Assembly: GCF_036850765.1 (NCBI RefSeq)
Contig: NC_089495.1
Location: 30,207,464 to 30,271,463, forward strand
DNA length: 64,000 nucleotides
Direction of reading: 5' to 3'
Source of the DNA: Saccopteryx bilineata
Taxonomy: Eukaryota > Chordata > Mammalia > Chiroptera > Emballonuridae
Below are positions 21,830-34,235 of the stretch, piece after piece. Both the position numbers and the translations under genes were made by a program. Within the stretch, counting starts at the first letter, position 1; each line of letters opens with the position of its first letter. Under the pieces are notes generated by a model. The model was given only the letters and a program-made list of their open reading frames with translations. It made no database searches and had not been told where the DNA came from.

Positions 21830-22510
21830 TGATGTCTTCCAGGCATTACTCCGTCCTCCAACCTGCTGCTTGTTCTACACTCTTTCTCTTTCTTAATAAC
21901 ACCACCAGTCGCTCAATTATTCAATCCAGAAGTTAAAGATTGGACTCCTCTTTTTCTTTATCATTTCCAGTTAATTTGTTTATTATTAATACTAACTCCC
22001 TGCAATCTATCAAATCTATCCCTCTCTTTCTATCTTTACTCTTCTGCCTTAGTTCAGACTCACCTAAACTTATTATTATTTTCATTTAAACTTTCTTACT
22101 GGTCTCTTACTTCAGTCTTGCCTCATCTCATCCTTCCACACCTTCCACAATACCACTGAATGGTATATAAAGTGCAGTCTTGACTCTACCTTCTAACTTA
22201 ATATACTTCAATGGTTCCCAATTCCTGCAGGAAGTAGTCCAAAATCCTTAGCATGGTAAAGAAAACCCTTCTTGTTCTGGTAGATGCTTTGCTCTCCTGC
22301 CTTATTTCTTGCCATTCCTCCCATAATTTTCTGTAGTTTGTGCTCCAAGCTTGCCATGACTTTTTACCTCCCCTTTGTATATTTCCTTTCCCTTGAAATC
22401 TCTGTCCAACCTGTTACCTTTCATGTCAGACAAACCTCCACTGGTCCTTTAAAACATACGTCAAATGTATTGCCTAATAAACATCAAATTAACATCACTT
22501 ATCTCTTGGT
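21830..22510 (+). mobile_element. L2 LINE, sense, degraded
   Basis: Follows the L2 3' order: 'cagtcgctcaattattcaat', 'gactcctctttttctttatc', 'caatggttcccaattcctgc', 'aagtagtccaaaatccttag' and 'tttcttgccattcctcccat'. The open frame at 22284-22514 is L2 debris. Confidence 0.65.
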
Positions 22511-22789
22511 GTGAAGGGAGTTATGATGACTTTTTTATTTTTTATATATCATTTTGTTTGAGTTTTCTTGAAACAATATGTTATTATTATACTTGAAAAA
22601 ATATAGTTTTCCACCTTCTCTTTGAAAATTTCATTACCTCTCTTCTCCAGACAGAATAATTATGTCCTCTGTGGTTTTTCAGGGCATATGTTCATATATT
22701 ATTTTCATAAATTATTACAGAAAACTGCTGTTTTTAGAAGGCGGTATTATATCTGTCTTCTCAGCCAAATTGTAAGACATTTATTTATT

Positions 22790-23151
22790 TATTTATATTT
22801 TTTTAAAGTGAGAAGCAGGGAGCCAGAGAGACAAACTTCTGTATGGGCTCCGACTGGGATCCACCTGGAAAGCCCTCTACCAGGCGATGCTCTGCCTGTC
22901 TGGGGCCATTGCTCCATTGCTCAGCAACCAAGCTATTTTAGTGCCTCTGACGAGGTCATGGAGCCATCCTCAGTGCCTGGGGCCAACTTGCTTTAACTGA
23001 GCAGAAGGTAAAGAGAGATAAACAGAGAGAAGGAAGAGGGGGAGGGGTGAAGAAGCAGATAGCTTCTCCTGTGTGCCCTGACTGTGAATTGAACCTGGGA
23101 CATCCACAGGCCGGGCCGATGCTCTACTACTGAGCCAACTGGCCATAGCTA
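22790..23151 (-). mobile_element. Family B tRNA-derived SINE, antisense
   Basis: The complement starts 'atggccagttggctcagtag' (A box) with B box 'ggttcaattc'. It continues 'cacacaggagaagctatctg', then CT-rich, then a long unique body and 'ggtggatcccagtcggagcc' near the 3' end. Flanked by 'acattta' and 'accattta', a short target-site duplication. Confidence 0.85.
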
Positions 23152-23154
23152 AAC

Positions 23155-23265
23155 CATTTAAAGACAAGAACTGTGTCATATTCAGCTTGGTACTTCTAGC
23201 ATCTAGCACAATATTTGGTACACAAAAGACACCTAAAAAATGTTAGTGAACTGGAACTAAGTTGC
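23155..23265 (+). mobile_element. L2 3' end fragment, sense
   Basis: Reads 'aagaactgtgtcatattcag', 'gcatctagcacaatatttgg', 'cacctaaaaaatgttagtga', like the L2 terminal region. Confidence 0.5.
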
Positions 23266-23627
23266 TTAAGTTCTCTTAACTAATTAGTGGCGTAGTATAG
23301 ACTAAAATCCAGGTTTCTTGATTCCCACTCCAGTGTTTTTCCCATTTCACAATAGTAATGTACGTGGAAAATTGTGATTACATAGCTGTACCTTGTCTTA
23401 GCAAGTTAACATGTGTGGAGGAAATGTTAAATGAGTTACCCCATTTGTCTGCTCAGTCTTTATGAGGACCAAATGGGACAATGTTTGTGAATACCCTTGG
23501 CAAAATGAGGGGAAAGGGATTATTAGTGACCTGTAGTTCACTGCATAGTTTTCACTATAGTGACCTGTAGTTCACTACACAGTTTTCATCTATAACAAAT
23601 GGATTATAAATCAGAACAAATGTTTCT

Positions 23628-23819
23628 GGCCTGACCGTGGTGGCGCAGTGGATAAAGCATCGACCTGGAACACTGAGGTCGCTGGTTCGAAACCCTGACT
23701 TCCCTGGTCAAGGCACATATGGGAGTTGATGTTTCCTGCTCCTCCCCCCTTCTCTCTCTCTCCTTCTCCTCTCTAAAATGAATAAATAAAATCTTTAAAA
23801 AAAAAGAAAGACAAAACAA
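23628..23819 (+). mobile_element. VES-like SINE (family C), sense, well preserved
   Basis: Head 'ggcctgaccgtggtggcgca' with A box around 23638-23650 and B box 'ggttcgaaacc' near 23684. It continues 'aaggcacatatgggagttga' and has a CT-rich then A-rich tail. The perfect duplication AGAACAAATGTTTCT flanks it (23613-23627 and 23820-23834). Comparatively young. Confidence 0.92.
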
Positions 23820-24194
23820 AGAACAAATGTTTCTGTATTATTCTAAAGCCATTATATTAATAAAAGACTTATTTGTTATTCTTTGACCCTCAAGGTCACT
23901 TAGTAATAAATGCATGAGAGCCTTACTGCATAGTTAGAAAGATACAGTTTCTTTCTGGATCTGTGTACTACTTTTTGTTCATATGTTATGCTGGTAAAAT
24001 CTTTCCTCTGTCTCTTGGAGGTGATTGACTCTCTTTTCACTGTCCTCAGGTGTGGAACAATGTGAGTCCCAGTGACAGTGTTATGTGTAGGCAGCAGGCC
24101 GTACACTGCCCTCCTCGCTGCGTGATTTCCAAATCCTCAGAATAAGATATTGCACTCTTGAAATAACAGAATGCTTTACACAAGGAGTGTTCTG

Positions 24195-24391
24195 AAAACA
24201 GGAGGCCTTCTTCAACTTAGAAATTTAGAAATTTAAAGTACAATGGGAGAGATGAAAAATCTCATAGAAGAGTTGGAAGAAGAGATGAAGAAATCCTCCA
24301 AGAAGTAGAACAAAAAGAAAAAAAATAGTTCAAAACCCTGGACTTGCCTGGTCAAGGCACATATGGGAGTTGATGCTTCCTGCTCCTCCCT

Positions 24392-24438
<47 letters not shown>

Positions 24439-25340
24439 GTCTCTCTAAAAATGAATAAATAAGAAATTTATTATCAAAACCAGAGTTGTAAAAAAAAAAT
24501 TAAAAATGTTATATAGAGCTTAGTGACTATAACAAAACATTTTTGAGAATAGAGTAAGTGGAAAAAGAAAATTATTAATGAAAGGATTCCATTTCTCACT
24601 CTAGGGCCTGTATGTCTTGATTGAAAGGGCTTGCTGAGTTCCTGGTGCAGTGGATGAAAACAGAGCTACCCCACCAGTACATCAGCATGAAATCTCAGAA
24701 CACTGGAATCAAGAAGGTCCAACAAGCTTTCAGAGAAAGGGAAGAAATTGTTTTATGTAAATTATCAGGTATCAAAATGACATTGCGGTTCTCCATAGCA
24801 GCCCAAAGAGTTAGAAGACGGTATAGCAATGCCTTCAAAATTCTGAGGGAAATCATTTTTATATGAAAATCCTGGCTCTAGCCAAACTCCAGGAGAGACT
24901 AATGTCTTTTCAGGCTGTCAAGTTCTCAAAAGCTTCACTCCCATGTACTCTTTTCCCATCCCAGAAGCTTCTGGGGGAAGGACTCCAAAAAAAGAATGAA
25001 GAAAAAAAAAAAGAAGACAAGGAGTCTGACACAGAAAAGGTGGGAATCTTCAGTCTGAGGTGAGGGGGCTCACCAGTCCAGATTGAATGTCCCAATGCAG
25101 TGATAGTGATTACCTCAAGAGGTTTCAACCGATTGTGAGGACAATTTGGAAGGAGTTCGGGGTTGGATTGGTGATGAGTACAGAGAAAATTGGCAAACAG
25201 TCAAATATGGATATCGATGTAACTAAACTAGAACAGTATTGCGGTGATGTGGAGGCTAGAAAGTGTGTTTTTGTCGGGTATGGGTGGTGGTGGTATAAAA
25301 GCTCATTTTCAATCATGGGAAGTCAATAAGTGATTAAAGC
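24195..25340 (+). mobile_element. L1M/HAL1-type LINE, sense, interrupted by a SINE
   Basis: Contains 'gaaaaatctcatagaagagt', 'gattgaaagggcttgctgag', 'gaaatctcagaacactggaa', 'agcaatgccttcaaaattct', 'ggctctagccaaactccagg' and 'tttcaggctgtcaagttctc', in the order seen in old L1 elements. The frames of 81 and 66 codons at 24621-25063 are relics of it. Confidence 0.65.
24329..24478 (+). mobile_element. 5'-truncated VES-like SINE, sense
   Basis: Starts within the B-box region ('gttcaaaaccctggacttgc') and continues 'aaggcacatatgggagttga', a long (TC)n run at about 24397-24436 and an A-rich tail. The A box is missing. Confidence 0.8.
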
Positions 25341-25390
25341 CAAAAAAAGCAAGAAGTAACAATGTAATTGTGTAATTTAGAAATATGAGG

Positions 25391-25568
25391 GCAGTCCTGG
25401 CTGGGTTACTCAGCTGTTTAGAGCATCGTCTTGATACCCACGGTTGCAGATCTGATCCCCAGTCCGGGCACATACAAGAATCAACCGATGAATACGTACA
25501 TAAGTAGAACAACAAATCAATGTTTCTCTCTCTTTCAAAAATCAATCGATCAATTAAAATAAAAAAAG
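25391..25568 (+). mobile_element. VES-like SINE (second C subtype), sense
   Basis: Head 'cctggctgggttactcagct' and 'gagcatcgtcttgataccca', B box 'gatctgatcc', then 'gcacatacaagaatcaaccg' and 'caacaaatcaatgtttctct'. Flanked by 'gaaatatgagg' and 'gaaatatgaagg'. Confidence 0.88.
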
Positions 25569-25649
25569 GAAATATGAAGGTGAATACCATAGGAATGAAC
25601 TCAGATAGTTGGACTTACTGTTTCTTAAGAAGGGTAAGGCTTGGATATT

Positions 25650-25885
25650 GTCATTTGGTTTGGTTTGCTCAGGTTTTAAATATGCCTTGTCGAATTATCT
25701 CCCTCAAATCAGTGCCTCACATTCCGGCTGCATCACCTGGGGCTCTGCAGACACCCCAGGACTTGTGCGGTACCTCCAATGGGTTTTCACTTCGCTGAGC
25801 TTGAGTGAAGGTTAGCCTTCAGAATTCTAAAACATTTCCCCAGATGAATCTACATTTCAGCCACGTTTGAAAACCACTGGGAAAA
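25650..25885. mobile_element. MER5-like hAT element, ancient
   Basis: Has 'gctgcatcacctggggctct', 'catttccccagatgaatcta' and ends 'gtttgaaaaccactggg', close to the complement of CAGTGGTTCTCAAA. Confidence 0.55.
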
Positions 25886-27138
25886 TAAAAGGTGCATGTA
25901 TAACTTCGATAGAAACTAAAACTAACTTTAAAAGAGATTAATATATAAATAAAGCATATAGGATAGTTCTGGGTACTCTATCCTCAAATATTAATACTCC
26001 CAGCGGGAGTCAGGCAACGTTCCAGAAAACGGTGGCCTGAGATGCTCTGGGCAGACCTCACTCAGATCCTTCAGAACTTGATTCTTACCAGCCCCCCAAA
26101 ACGTACCTCGTGGTCCACCTGAAACTCCTTTAACAGAGGAGAGCCTTTCATTTGGGGTTATGGCTCACACAGAATACCTGGGAGCTGCCAGAGGATTAAC
26201 TTTACACGGAGGTGTGAATGGCATGCATCTGATCCTTCCTTGGAAGGGTCAAAGGGCAGAGGTCGCGAGAGTAATAAGAGCCCGAGATGGAGATAAAGGG
26301 GAGGAGAAGTCTTGAAGTGGGGGAGGACAAGAAAGAGGTGGGCGAGACAAAGAAGTCAAACTTCAACTTCTTTTTATCTAATTCCAGACACATCGCCTCT
26401 TCCTTTGCTCTCTCAAGAAACCCTTCACGAAGCCAATTCGAGTCTGCATGTTAATTAGTGGTGCCTGCTGGTGGTTTTCAGAAGGGAGAGGCTCTGTCCT
26501 CTATTCTCTTTTCTGGCCCATGGGTCAAGGAAAACTATGTTCCACCCCCTGAAGGAGGGCGACTGCCTGCCGCTTTGGGTCACCTTAGAAGAATGGCGTT
26601 ATTATCCCCGCTGTCATCACTATCTTCCCTGACACATCTACAGGTGTACCCTTTCTTACTGTGCTTCTCGCAGATTCCTTTTCCCCTCTGCTGTTGGCCT
26701 CCTATGGATACAGGAGCCTGCCTGTTATTCACCATGCGGTGTATTGTTACCCCCTTTGATTTGCTGCTGTTTGAACCAGATGCTGTCTGTCTTGTAGCAT
26801 TTAATCCCTTGAAAGGTTGAAAGATGCAATTTATGTGAATGATGGCTTTTTATAAGAAGGCAAAGTCATATTTGTACTTCATGCTTATCTTAAGAAGATT
26901 TTCCTGTCTCCCCTCCCACCCTAACTAAGAGATTAATGAATTGAGAAGTACATTTTGGTGGCTTTAAACTGACAGTCTCCGGGGAAATGCCAGCACATTC
27001 CAGTGATCACTACGGGCCTGGAGGGTTCAGTTGCTGGTCTCTCCTTTCTGCACTGGGACACCTCAACTCTATCCTGCATCGTATATCTAGGGGCACATGG
27101 AACATCTGTCTAGAGACATGACACTCTTCCTCTTGGTA
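25886..27138. other. Unique sequence
   Basis: No repeat recognised. A plus-strand frame at 26458-26820 (120 codons) has no known motif and no splice support, so I do not call it a gene. Confidence 0.4.
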
Positions 27139-27141
27139 TTT

Positions 27142-27188
<47 letters not shown>

Positions 27189-27529
27189 ATTTTAGTGCAG
27201 GGAGGTACACAGAAAGACCGACTCCAGCATGCTCCTGACAGGGATCTACCCAGCAAGGCAACTAGGGTGTGATGCTCTACCCATCTGGGGCCGTTGCTCA
27301 GCAACAAGCTCTTCTTAGCACCTGAGGTAGAGCCCATGGAATCAACCTCAGCTCCCAGGGCCAACTTGCTCCAATTGAGCCATGGCTGCGGGAGGGGAAG
27401 AGAGAGAGGGGTGGAGGAGGCATGAAGAAGCATATGAGTCTCTTTGCTTATGTGCCCTGACTGGAATTGAACTCAGGACATCCACATGCTGGGCCAACGT
27501 TCTACCACTGAGCCAACTGGACAGGGCTC
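27139..27529 (-). mobile_element. Family B SINE, antisense, with a (TTTC)n tail
   Basis: The complement starts 'agccctgtccagttggctca', contains 'ccgttgctcagcaacaagct' on the plus strand and ends in a (TTTC) run of about 50 bases at 27139-27188 that represents the expanded poly-A tail. Confidence 0.88.
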
Positions 27530-28064
27530 TAGTGGCATTTTAAATGTCTGGGAAAGAACAGTCCAGAGAGGTTCTTTTTAAAATAAATTAGCATATATTA
27601 AATCTTTTGTACATTTTGAATCTTTCTCCAGCACTGATTTTTATTTAAATTTTTAGATATATTGGATGGACATAATAAATAAAATCACCCTTCTAATTAT
27701 TCAGTTAGCATTTTTAAAGCCTACAAGGAAAAAAAAAAAACCTCGTTTAGGTGCATAAATCAGGGATGTCCAGCTTACACTTGTCTGCCATGGAAGTGGA
27801 ACCCTCAGATTAACTGTAGACAATTGTCTTTATTGACTCTTAGAGAGCTACAATGCGAAGTTAGGCTGTATCTTCTGAAACCTAAGACATACTATACAGA
27901 CATGAGGTCACTCAAGTAACCACCATTAAAGAAAAACATCTTTTTTTTTTTCTTTTTCCAAGAAAAACATATCTTATACAAATAAACCTAGTAGGGAAAA
28001 AAGCTCTTAAAACAAACAGTACCTGCTACATAGGAAACATTCAGTAAACATTTTTATAGTATAT
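27530..28064. other. Unique AT-rich sequence
   Basis: Poly-A at 27729-27740 and poly-T at 27942-27951; no gene or classifiable repeat seen. Confidence 0.4.
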
Positions 28065-28310
28065 TACCGTATTTCCCCACGTATAAGACACACCCTTTTT
28101 TGAAAAAAATGGGATCTAAAAATTGGGTGCGTCTTATACAGTGGTTGTAGCTTTTTTTTTTTTTTTTACTTGCATTTCCCACTTGAAGAGTTGTATGAAT
28201 TATATGATGAATAAAACTTGAGTTCAATAACTTTTTTTTTTCAAATTTCGGACCCCCAAATTAAGGTCTGTCTTATACATGGGAGCATCTTCACATGGGG
28301 AAATACGGTA
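28065..28310. mobile_element. MITE of the Tc1/mariner (pogo-like) type
   Basis: Terminal inverted repeats start with TACCGTATTTCCCCA on the left (28065-28079), with the complement at the right end (to 28310). Each end has TA as its outermost dinucleotide, as expected for TA target duplication. A second inner inverted motif, 'gtataagaca' near 28081 and 'tgtcttatac' near 28269, extends the arms. A third inverted copy, 'gcgtcttata', lies near 28129. The 246-bp element has T-rich core stretches and no transposase, so it was mobilised in trans. The superfamily call rests on TIR and TA; the pogo link is inference. Confidence 0.85.
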
Positions 28311-28479
28311 TTTTAGCACATGACCACCATATAAAAATGGCCACAACCCTTTGTCCAGGAAAGTGTTGGCTTATGGCCCTACCCTTAGCTCCCATCGCAA
28401 TCTCTGAGGACTCCTGGCTCCCGGTTTGGTTAGGGAGAGAAGACAGCCTAAAGAAAAGGCACACACAACCCATTGTTAG

Positions 28480-29060
28480 GGGTGTTTGGAGAGGATGAGG
28501 TGCTTCCTGGAGGATGGCTCTTTCATCTAAGTTCTGCAAAACAAGGAGGGGTTCACCTGGGGAGCCCGAGGGAAGACTTTCACAGGCGAAGGGAGGTATG
28601 GAAAGAGTTGGAACCTGGTGGTGGGAGGCAGAGCTATGTTGCAGGGAGGTGGGACAGACTGGAAGGTAAGCAGTAGATACTGGGGGTCTTAAGTGCGACT
28701 TTAAGGCATTTGGACTTTGTTCAGCTGCGGAAGGAGGGGTTTCAGCGGAGGGGGTGTTTGCACATGTATTTGGTGAGTGTGGGTTATGTTAAATCACCAC
28801 AAACATTAAGGCTATCTAGAGATTAAGGGACAATTCAGGAAAAGACTAGAGATTAGATGGACAGATTGAATAAGAGAATCCTCATAAAAGGAATCCGGCC
28901 ATCAAGGGACGAGACAGATCACAGAGATAAAAAAGGAAGAAGTTCAGGAAGGAAAATGTTCCAGGAAGGGAGGGATCAGGTATGCAAAGGGTGGAAACTA
29001 TTGAACACTATTTCCTTAGTGGAGAAGATAGGAGAGTTTTTATCAAAGTGCAGCAGGTCT
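28480..29060 (-). mobile_element. L2 LINE, antisense, degraded
   Basis: Has 'gcttcctggaggatggctct', 'aaggcatttggactttgttc' and 'aatgttccaggaagggaggg', the complement of L2 3' motifs; many indels. Confidence 0.5.
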
Positions 29061-29084
29061 CACAGATACCCTGAGGTGGGTGGG

Positions 29085-29165
29085 GAGAACGGCTGGAAAC
29101 CTGGTAAAAATGCAGACTCCTGGGTCTGCCCCAGGCCTGAGAATCGATGTGATTCTCCAGCATGT
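29085..29165. mobile_element. MER5-like fragment
   Basis: Reads 'acctggtaaaaatgcagact', 'cctgggtctgccccaggcct' and 'gagaatcgatgtgattctcc', matching part of the MER5 consensus. Confidence 0.5.
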
Positions 29166-32098
29166 TAGATTAGTGCACTATTCTTTGCGTTTGGTGGGCA
29201 AAGGGGTGGGAGAAGGAGAGAACGCACATCACAAGCTTGCTCGGCAGTGGTGACCCCCAGGTGAGAAGCATCCTGGAATGCGGAGTCTGGGCACTGTCTG
29301 GCCTGGATAGAGACGGGCTCTGGGTGTCTCAGCCTGATCCGTTCTCACTCCCGTGGGGCATAGCTTGGTGCTCTCCCAGGCAGAGGAGAGAAGGCCAAGA
29401 GCAAACCTGGGAGAGCTGGGCTCTGGCCTTTGTGCCATTTCTTCACAGCTGTGTGGCCAGGAGCAAATCACTTGACCTCTCTGAGCTTCGAGTTAGTAAC
29501 TTTTGAAAAGGAGACCGGCTCTGCCCAAGCTCCCCCATCTGGCCACGGAGGGAGTGGCAGACAGGAGGGAAAGACTGGCGCTGGAGTTGACGGAGAGCCA
29601 GAGTGACAACCGGGGCAAGAATCTCCCAGTGAGGAACGAGAGCAGGGACCCTGTACGACATCTGGGCAGTGGCTTTAAGTGTTCAACAACAGGATGGGCA
29701 GGAGGGGATTTGGCGGGGTGTTGAAAAAGGTCTATATTCTTGATTTGGGTGGAGGTTAAATGAGAAGTATTTTCATATATTTATTTGTCAAAATGCTTTA
29801 AGCTCTATGATTAGAATTTGCGCATTTTACTGTATGTAAATTATATTTCAATTTAAGAAAACCAAGAAGATAAAAACATTGGAGTAGAGCATGCTTGGCT
29901 CTGTTTTCATGCCGTGGCAGGACAGCAGGCGAGGCCCCAGGGCAAACCGCTCGCAGGGCCGGCCGAGCCCAAGGCCTCGGAAGTCCTGGCGGAGGCGCCC
30001 TTCTCACGACTCTGGGCCAGGGCCGGCCAAGCTCCTTCTAGTCGCTCAGAACCTGCGCTCTCAAAGCATGGTGGGAAAGTTTCTGGCTTTTAGAGACAAA
30101 CAGGATGACCTGAGCTGAAGTGGGGATGGACTCCAATCTACAGCTCAAGTTATAATGAAAAATGCAGCCATAAGTGAGCAAGTGGAAGACCAAGTCTCTG
30201 GAACACTCTGGAAGAGACGCCTGAGAAGTGTGGAAAGTTACTCTTCATGGACCGTGTATCAGTTCGCTGATGTGTGCTTTCCAAAAGGAGACGCTTCTAT
30301 AGTCAAGTTTCTCAAGCCTGGTGCCTAGGGCTGCTTGTAGCACATTCATTTGCGCTTGACAACGAATATCATTTCTTCTTGGCTCCCTGAACAGTGCTCT
30401 CTGTTCAGAGAGGGGGTTCTGTCAGTGTGGCTGCCTGGCCGTGTCTCTGCGTCCTTACATACCCACAGAAAAACACATCTTTTCTACTCACAGGAAAGAA
30501 GAAGAAAACCACATGACCTCCTCTGGTGGAACAGAACAGTTACAGGACAAATATTGCAAACCACCTCCCTGAGGGGGTGTTAGCCTAGTCACTGGTCCAG
30601 CAGGAAGCTTGGAATCTGAGCAGCCACCCTTCCTGCAAAGAACCCTGGGGGCAGAGGCTCCAGGCCCACGCTCACCTCCGGAGGCCAGGACCCTGCGGAG
30701 GGGGGAAAGAAAGGAGGGGGAACGGAGGGGGGATCCAGCTTTCTCCAGAAGACAGGAACTCAGGAAAATAATCCTGCCGCTGGTTCTCCTGGGAGCCACT
30801 GTGGAGGGGAATCTCAAATTCTTCTTTATGGCTGCTCTAATTAAGACAATACCTCAGAAGTTTTAAAAAGGCAGCTGACATGAAACATCAAGGACCTTAA
30901 CCATCCAGATGTTCATAGTACCTTCCCCCATGTTCTGAAAAGGGGGACTTTTCAAATAAAGCAACAGGAGAGTCACTGGATGTGAATGAAGAGTGGGGGG
31001 TGTAGGGGGAGGAGCCTGAATTAGACAGCAACAGAAAGCCACCAGTGGCCCCACCAGAAGCATCCAACCTTTTCCTCACGAGCCTTCTATTAAACACAGC
31101 AAATGCAGTCCTTTGAATTAGCTCAGGAACATTGATGGCCCAGCGTGGGGACCTCTTAGACTCTGGGGGTTTCTTCTAAGTCACAAGGGGCTCCCTCTTC
31201 TTTTTGACCAGTTAAAGGGCTCGGCAATTCTTTGATTACAGGAGTGTGAATCCCATGATCTCTTTGATCCCGCCGTTGTGTTGGTTGACCCTCGTGAAAG
31301 GGTTGCTTCCATCACAGAGATACCGTGAGCTGCAACGGTATTCGGAAGAATGCCAAACCGAGGGGGAAATACTGTTGGAAGACAGCTGACTGATATAAAA
31401 CTGTCCAGGCCCCCTGGGAACAATGGACAAGTTGCTCATTTCCCATCCCGAGAACAGCCAGTAGTACAGGCTGCAGGCGTGTCCCAGTGCAGTTTCCGTG
31501 ACTTGCCCCGCTTCCTCCCCCTACGGCCTCCGCCGGTTCCAATCCTGGACTTCAACCAATACTTTCAGCTGCTCCACACAGATGTCTGCGCAGGCGCACT
31601 GTGCACACACACGAACCCTCATGCCTTCCACCCCTGGCAGCAGTCTGGGGTTGCGCTCTCCACCGTTCAGCAAAAAGATTTTACAGAGATTAACCCCCAA
31701 ATAACAGTTGGATGCCTGCTACGTGTGCGTACGAAATTTCAGTTCACCTGATTGCAGCAATTACAGATGCAATGTGTCTTGCTGAAGTGTCCCTCTCTCT
31801 TTCCCGAGTGGGTCAAACAGGCTGAGGCCTGGTTTGAGAGCCGTTGGGACGGGATGGATGCCAAAGCGCCCAGTTTCCCCATTCGTCCATGGAGTTGGCT
31901 GCCTGCAAACCGTGTCTAAAATTATCCCTAATTCTAAGTCCATTCTACACGATCAAACTCTCCAACATAATAATTCCAAAACCTTTCTTGATTCCTGCTT
32001 TTAATAAAGTACATTCACAGAGGATATGAATTCCAGATTTGATTTCAGACTCTGGGGATGTATATTCCTTTTCTGGAACTTGTATATCCGGTCCTGGA
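29166..32098. other. Mostly unique sequence with one small CpG-rich patch
   Basis: A short MIR-like piece lies at about 29440-29505 ('gctgtgtggccaggagcaaa'). A CpG-richer patch at 29915-30035 contains GGCCGGCC cores and is too short for a classical island. The 133-codon frame at 31350-31751 overlaps another in a different frame and shows no motif. Nothing else is recognised. Confidence 0.4.
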
Positions 32099-32110
32099 AT
32101 TAAAAGAGAA

Positions 32111-32163
32111 ATTTAAAAAAAAAAAAAAAAAAAAGGAAAGAAAGAAAGAAAGAGAAAAAGGGG
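32111..32163. repeat. Poly-A followed by (GAAA)n
   Basis: A-rich tract grading into GAAA repeats. It may be the tail of a decayed retroposed element, but no body is recognisable upstream. Confidence 0.8.
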
Positions 32164-34203
32164 AAAGAGTCCATAACATAACAAACATTCCTTTTTTTTC
32201 TCGGTCTTCCCCCGCTGAGTATGGGTACGGAAGACTGAGGCGGGCCGCTGCACAGCATCTGGTTAAAGTCAGGTAAGTAACACTCCAGGGGAAGTCTGAA
32301 GTCAGTTGCCAACCCCCTTCTCTGTGTTTTTGCAGATGGATAAAAACTGCAGCCAATAAAGTTTTCAGTTTTAGGTGATACTTGGGAGGAAGAAAAATAC
32401 TATGTTCAGTCACTGTTCTCTCAGCTTTGTGCCGTTTCCAGCCTTTGGCACAATGAAAGGCACAGGGAATCACAGCACCTCCGCACCTCCCCCAGGGGCA
32501 AATACGTCAAAGGAACATCTTTAGCCACAGGACTCTCCTGAAAGAAGACAAGAAGATATGACAGGGACCTGAGCACAGGACACTGAAGGTGTGCTCCGGA
32601 GCATAAACATCTGTCAGCATTGCTCTCCCGGCCCAGGTGCTGGGGCCTCTCCTGCACGGGCACTGAGCAGGCTCTCGGTCCTGCAAGAGGAGCACAGGGC
32701 TGGGATCAGGAGATGGAACTCCCTGGTACAGGGGTTTTGCCACTCAGATGACTGTGGATGAGCTGCTTCACCGCTGGACCTTGCTTTCTGCGTCTGTGTA
32801 ATAGAGATTCTAACATCTGCCTCACCTGATCCCATGGTCCTATGAACCTTTTCTTGCCCAGAAAGGAGAAGGTCAGGCCAGGGAGAAGGGACACCTAGGC
32901 ACTCACCCTACCCTCAGAGTAGAGTACAAAGGACTCGTGGAAGCGCTCTGATTTTGGTCAATGAGCCCCCATTCCGCTGGGATGTGGGAAACTGAATTTA
33001 CTTCAACCCTCTCATCTCAGTCCAGTCCCATGCTCTGGAACAGCATTCTTTGGATAACTCAGTCTTTTTCTTTCTTTTTTTTGGAGAAATGCCCAGAGTT
33101 TCAGATGTCTCTCTCCTTTTCTCTCTCACCAAGATGGTGTCAGGGTGCATGTGGAAGGCTGGCTGTATTCTCATGGGTAGAGTTAACAGACCTGCGTCTG
33201 TATGGTGTTTTCTGGATCCTCACTGGGTCAGCGATAGGGTGGCTGGTCGGGGCTGCTCCCTGGATGGGTGACCACTGATGGACAGCTTGTCCCTTTTCTT
33301 GGCATTCAGCCGGTGTTTGTTGCTGAAGACTATGGGTAACTTGTGGTTCATTTTCTCTCTTGGCTGAGTCAGAGCCCAGCTTTCTTTTTTCCTGACTGAA
33401 CCCCTCTTGGCTCTCCCTTGGTGCCATGGACCCCTGGGTCTGGTTGCGAGGTCAGGGCCCACTTCATTTTGCAACTTTGGCCACGTGCCATCTTGCCCAC
33501 CAAGGTCGTCCCTCTCTGGTACATCTTCCAGCCAGCCTCCCACAGGCATCTGTGCCACACCCTGTCCAGGGCACGCGGGGATTTTGGTGTTCCCTTACCG
33601 CCACACAGGGACTGAGGGGAGCTTGGGGAGGCTAAGGTCTAGCCCTGCCACTGCCTAACCACACTGTGCTGCTGGGTTTACTCTGATGTGGCCACTCCCG
33701 GATCAGTGTGGGGAGTCTGTTTCCATGTCTTAAATAGGGGAAAGACCTTGTGTTGATTTTAACTTATGTCATACACGTCCCCCCTCTGGGCAGCCCAGAA
33801 ACAGAAACCCAAGATCAATGTGCATTTCTAGCATCTGTCTCCCTTCTACTTCTCATGTTCCTTTAGCACTAAAAATGGGCAGGCTCCCTGCCTCTACAAC
33901 TCATCATTCTCATCTAACCAAGCACTCAAGCTCATGGCCAAGTCATCATAGATGGAATTAGTGCTTGACTGGAAACGGTCCTATGATCTGAGTTCTACCT
34001 ACAGGCTTGGTTCTCATTATGCTAAATGGGAGCTAAAGAAATCTAGCAAATCCTATTTACCGGTATCTCTCAACAAAGCCTAGTTTTGCAACTACAATAT
34101 TTCATTTTTGATTGTGAGATCCTAAACATTTAGTTTTTACTTTTTGCATTCATGCTGTAGAAATCTAAATGTAGACATATGTCTCTGACAAAATGGGAAG
34201 GTG
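32164..34203. other. Unique sequence with one MIR fragment
   Basis: A MIR-like piece at about 32740-32830 ('gatgagctgcttcaccgctg', 'gcgtctgtgtaatagagatt'). The rest shows no gene or repeat. The many overlapping frames near 33.1-33.7 kb (up to 112 codons, both strands) reflect locally high G+C. Confidence 0.4.
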
Positions 34204-34235
34204 AAGAGAAAAGTGTATTAATAGTATGCAAATCA

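Noticed and set aside
23628..23700. tRNA gene with A and B boxes
   Set aside because: The boxes belong to the tRNA-derived head of a SINE. The same sequence recurs many times, and no cloverleaf with a proper acceptor stem is evident.
26458..26820. Plus-strand frame of 120 codons
   Set aside because: No homology recognised, no splice borders at its ends, ordinary codon composition; expected by chance.
31350..31751. Plus-strand frame of 133 codons
   Set aside because: Overlaps another frame and minus-strand frames; no motif and no exon borders.
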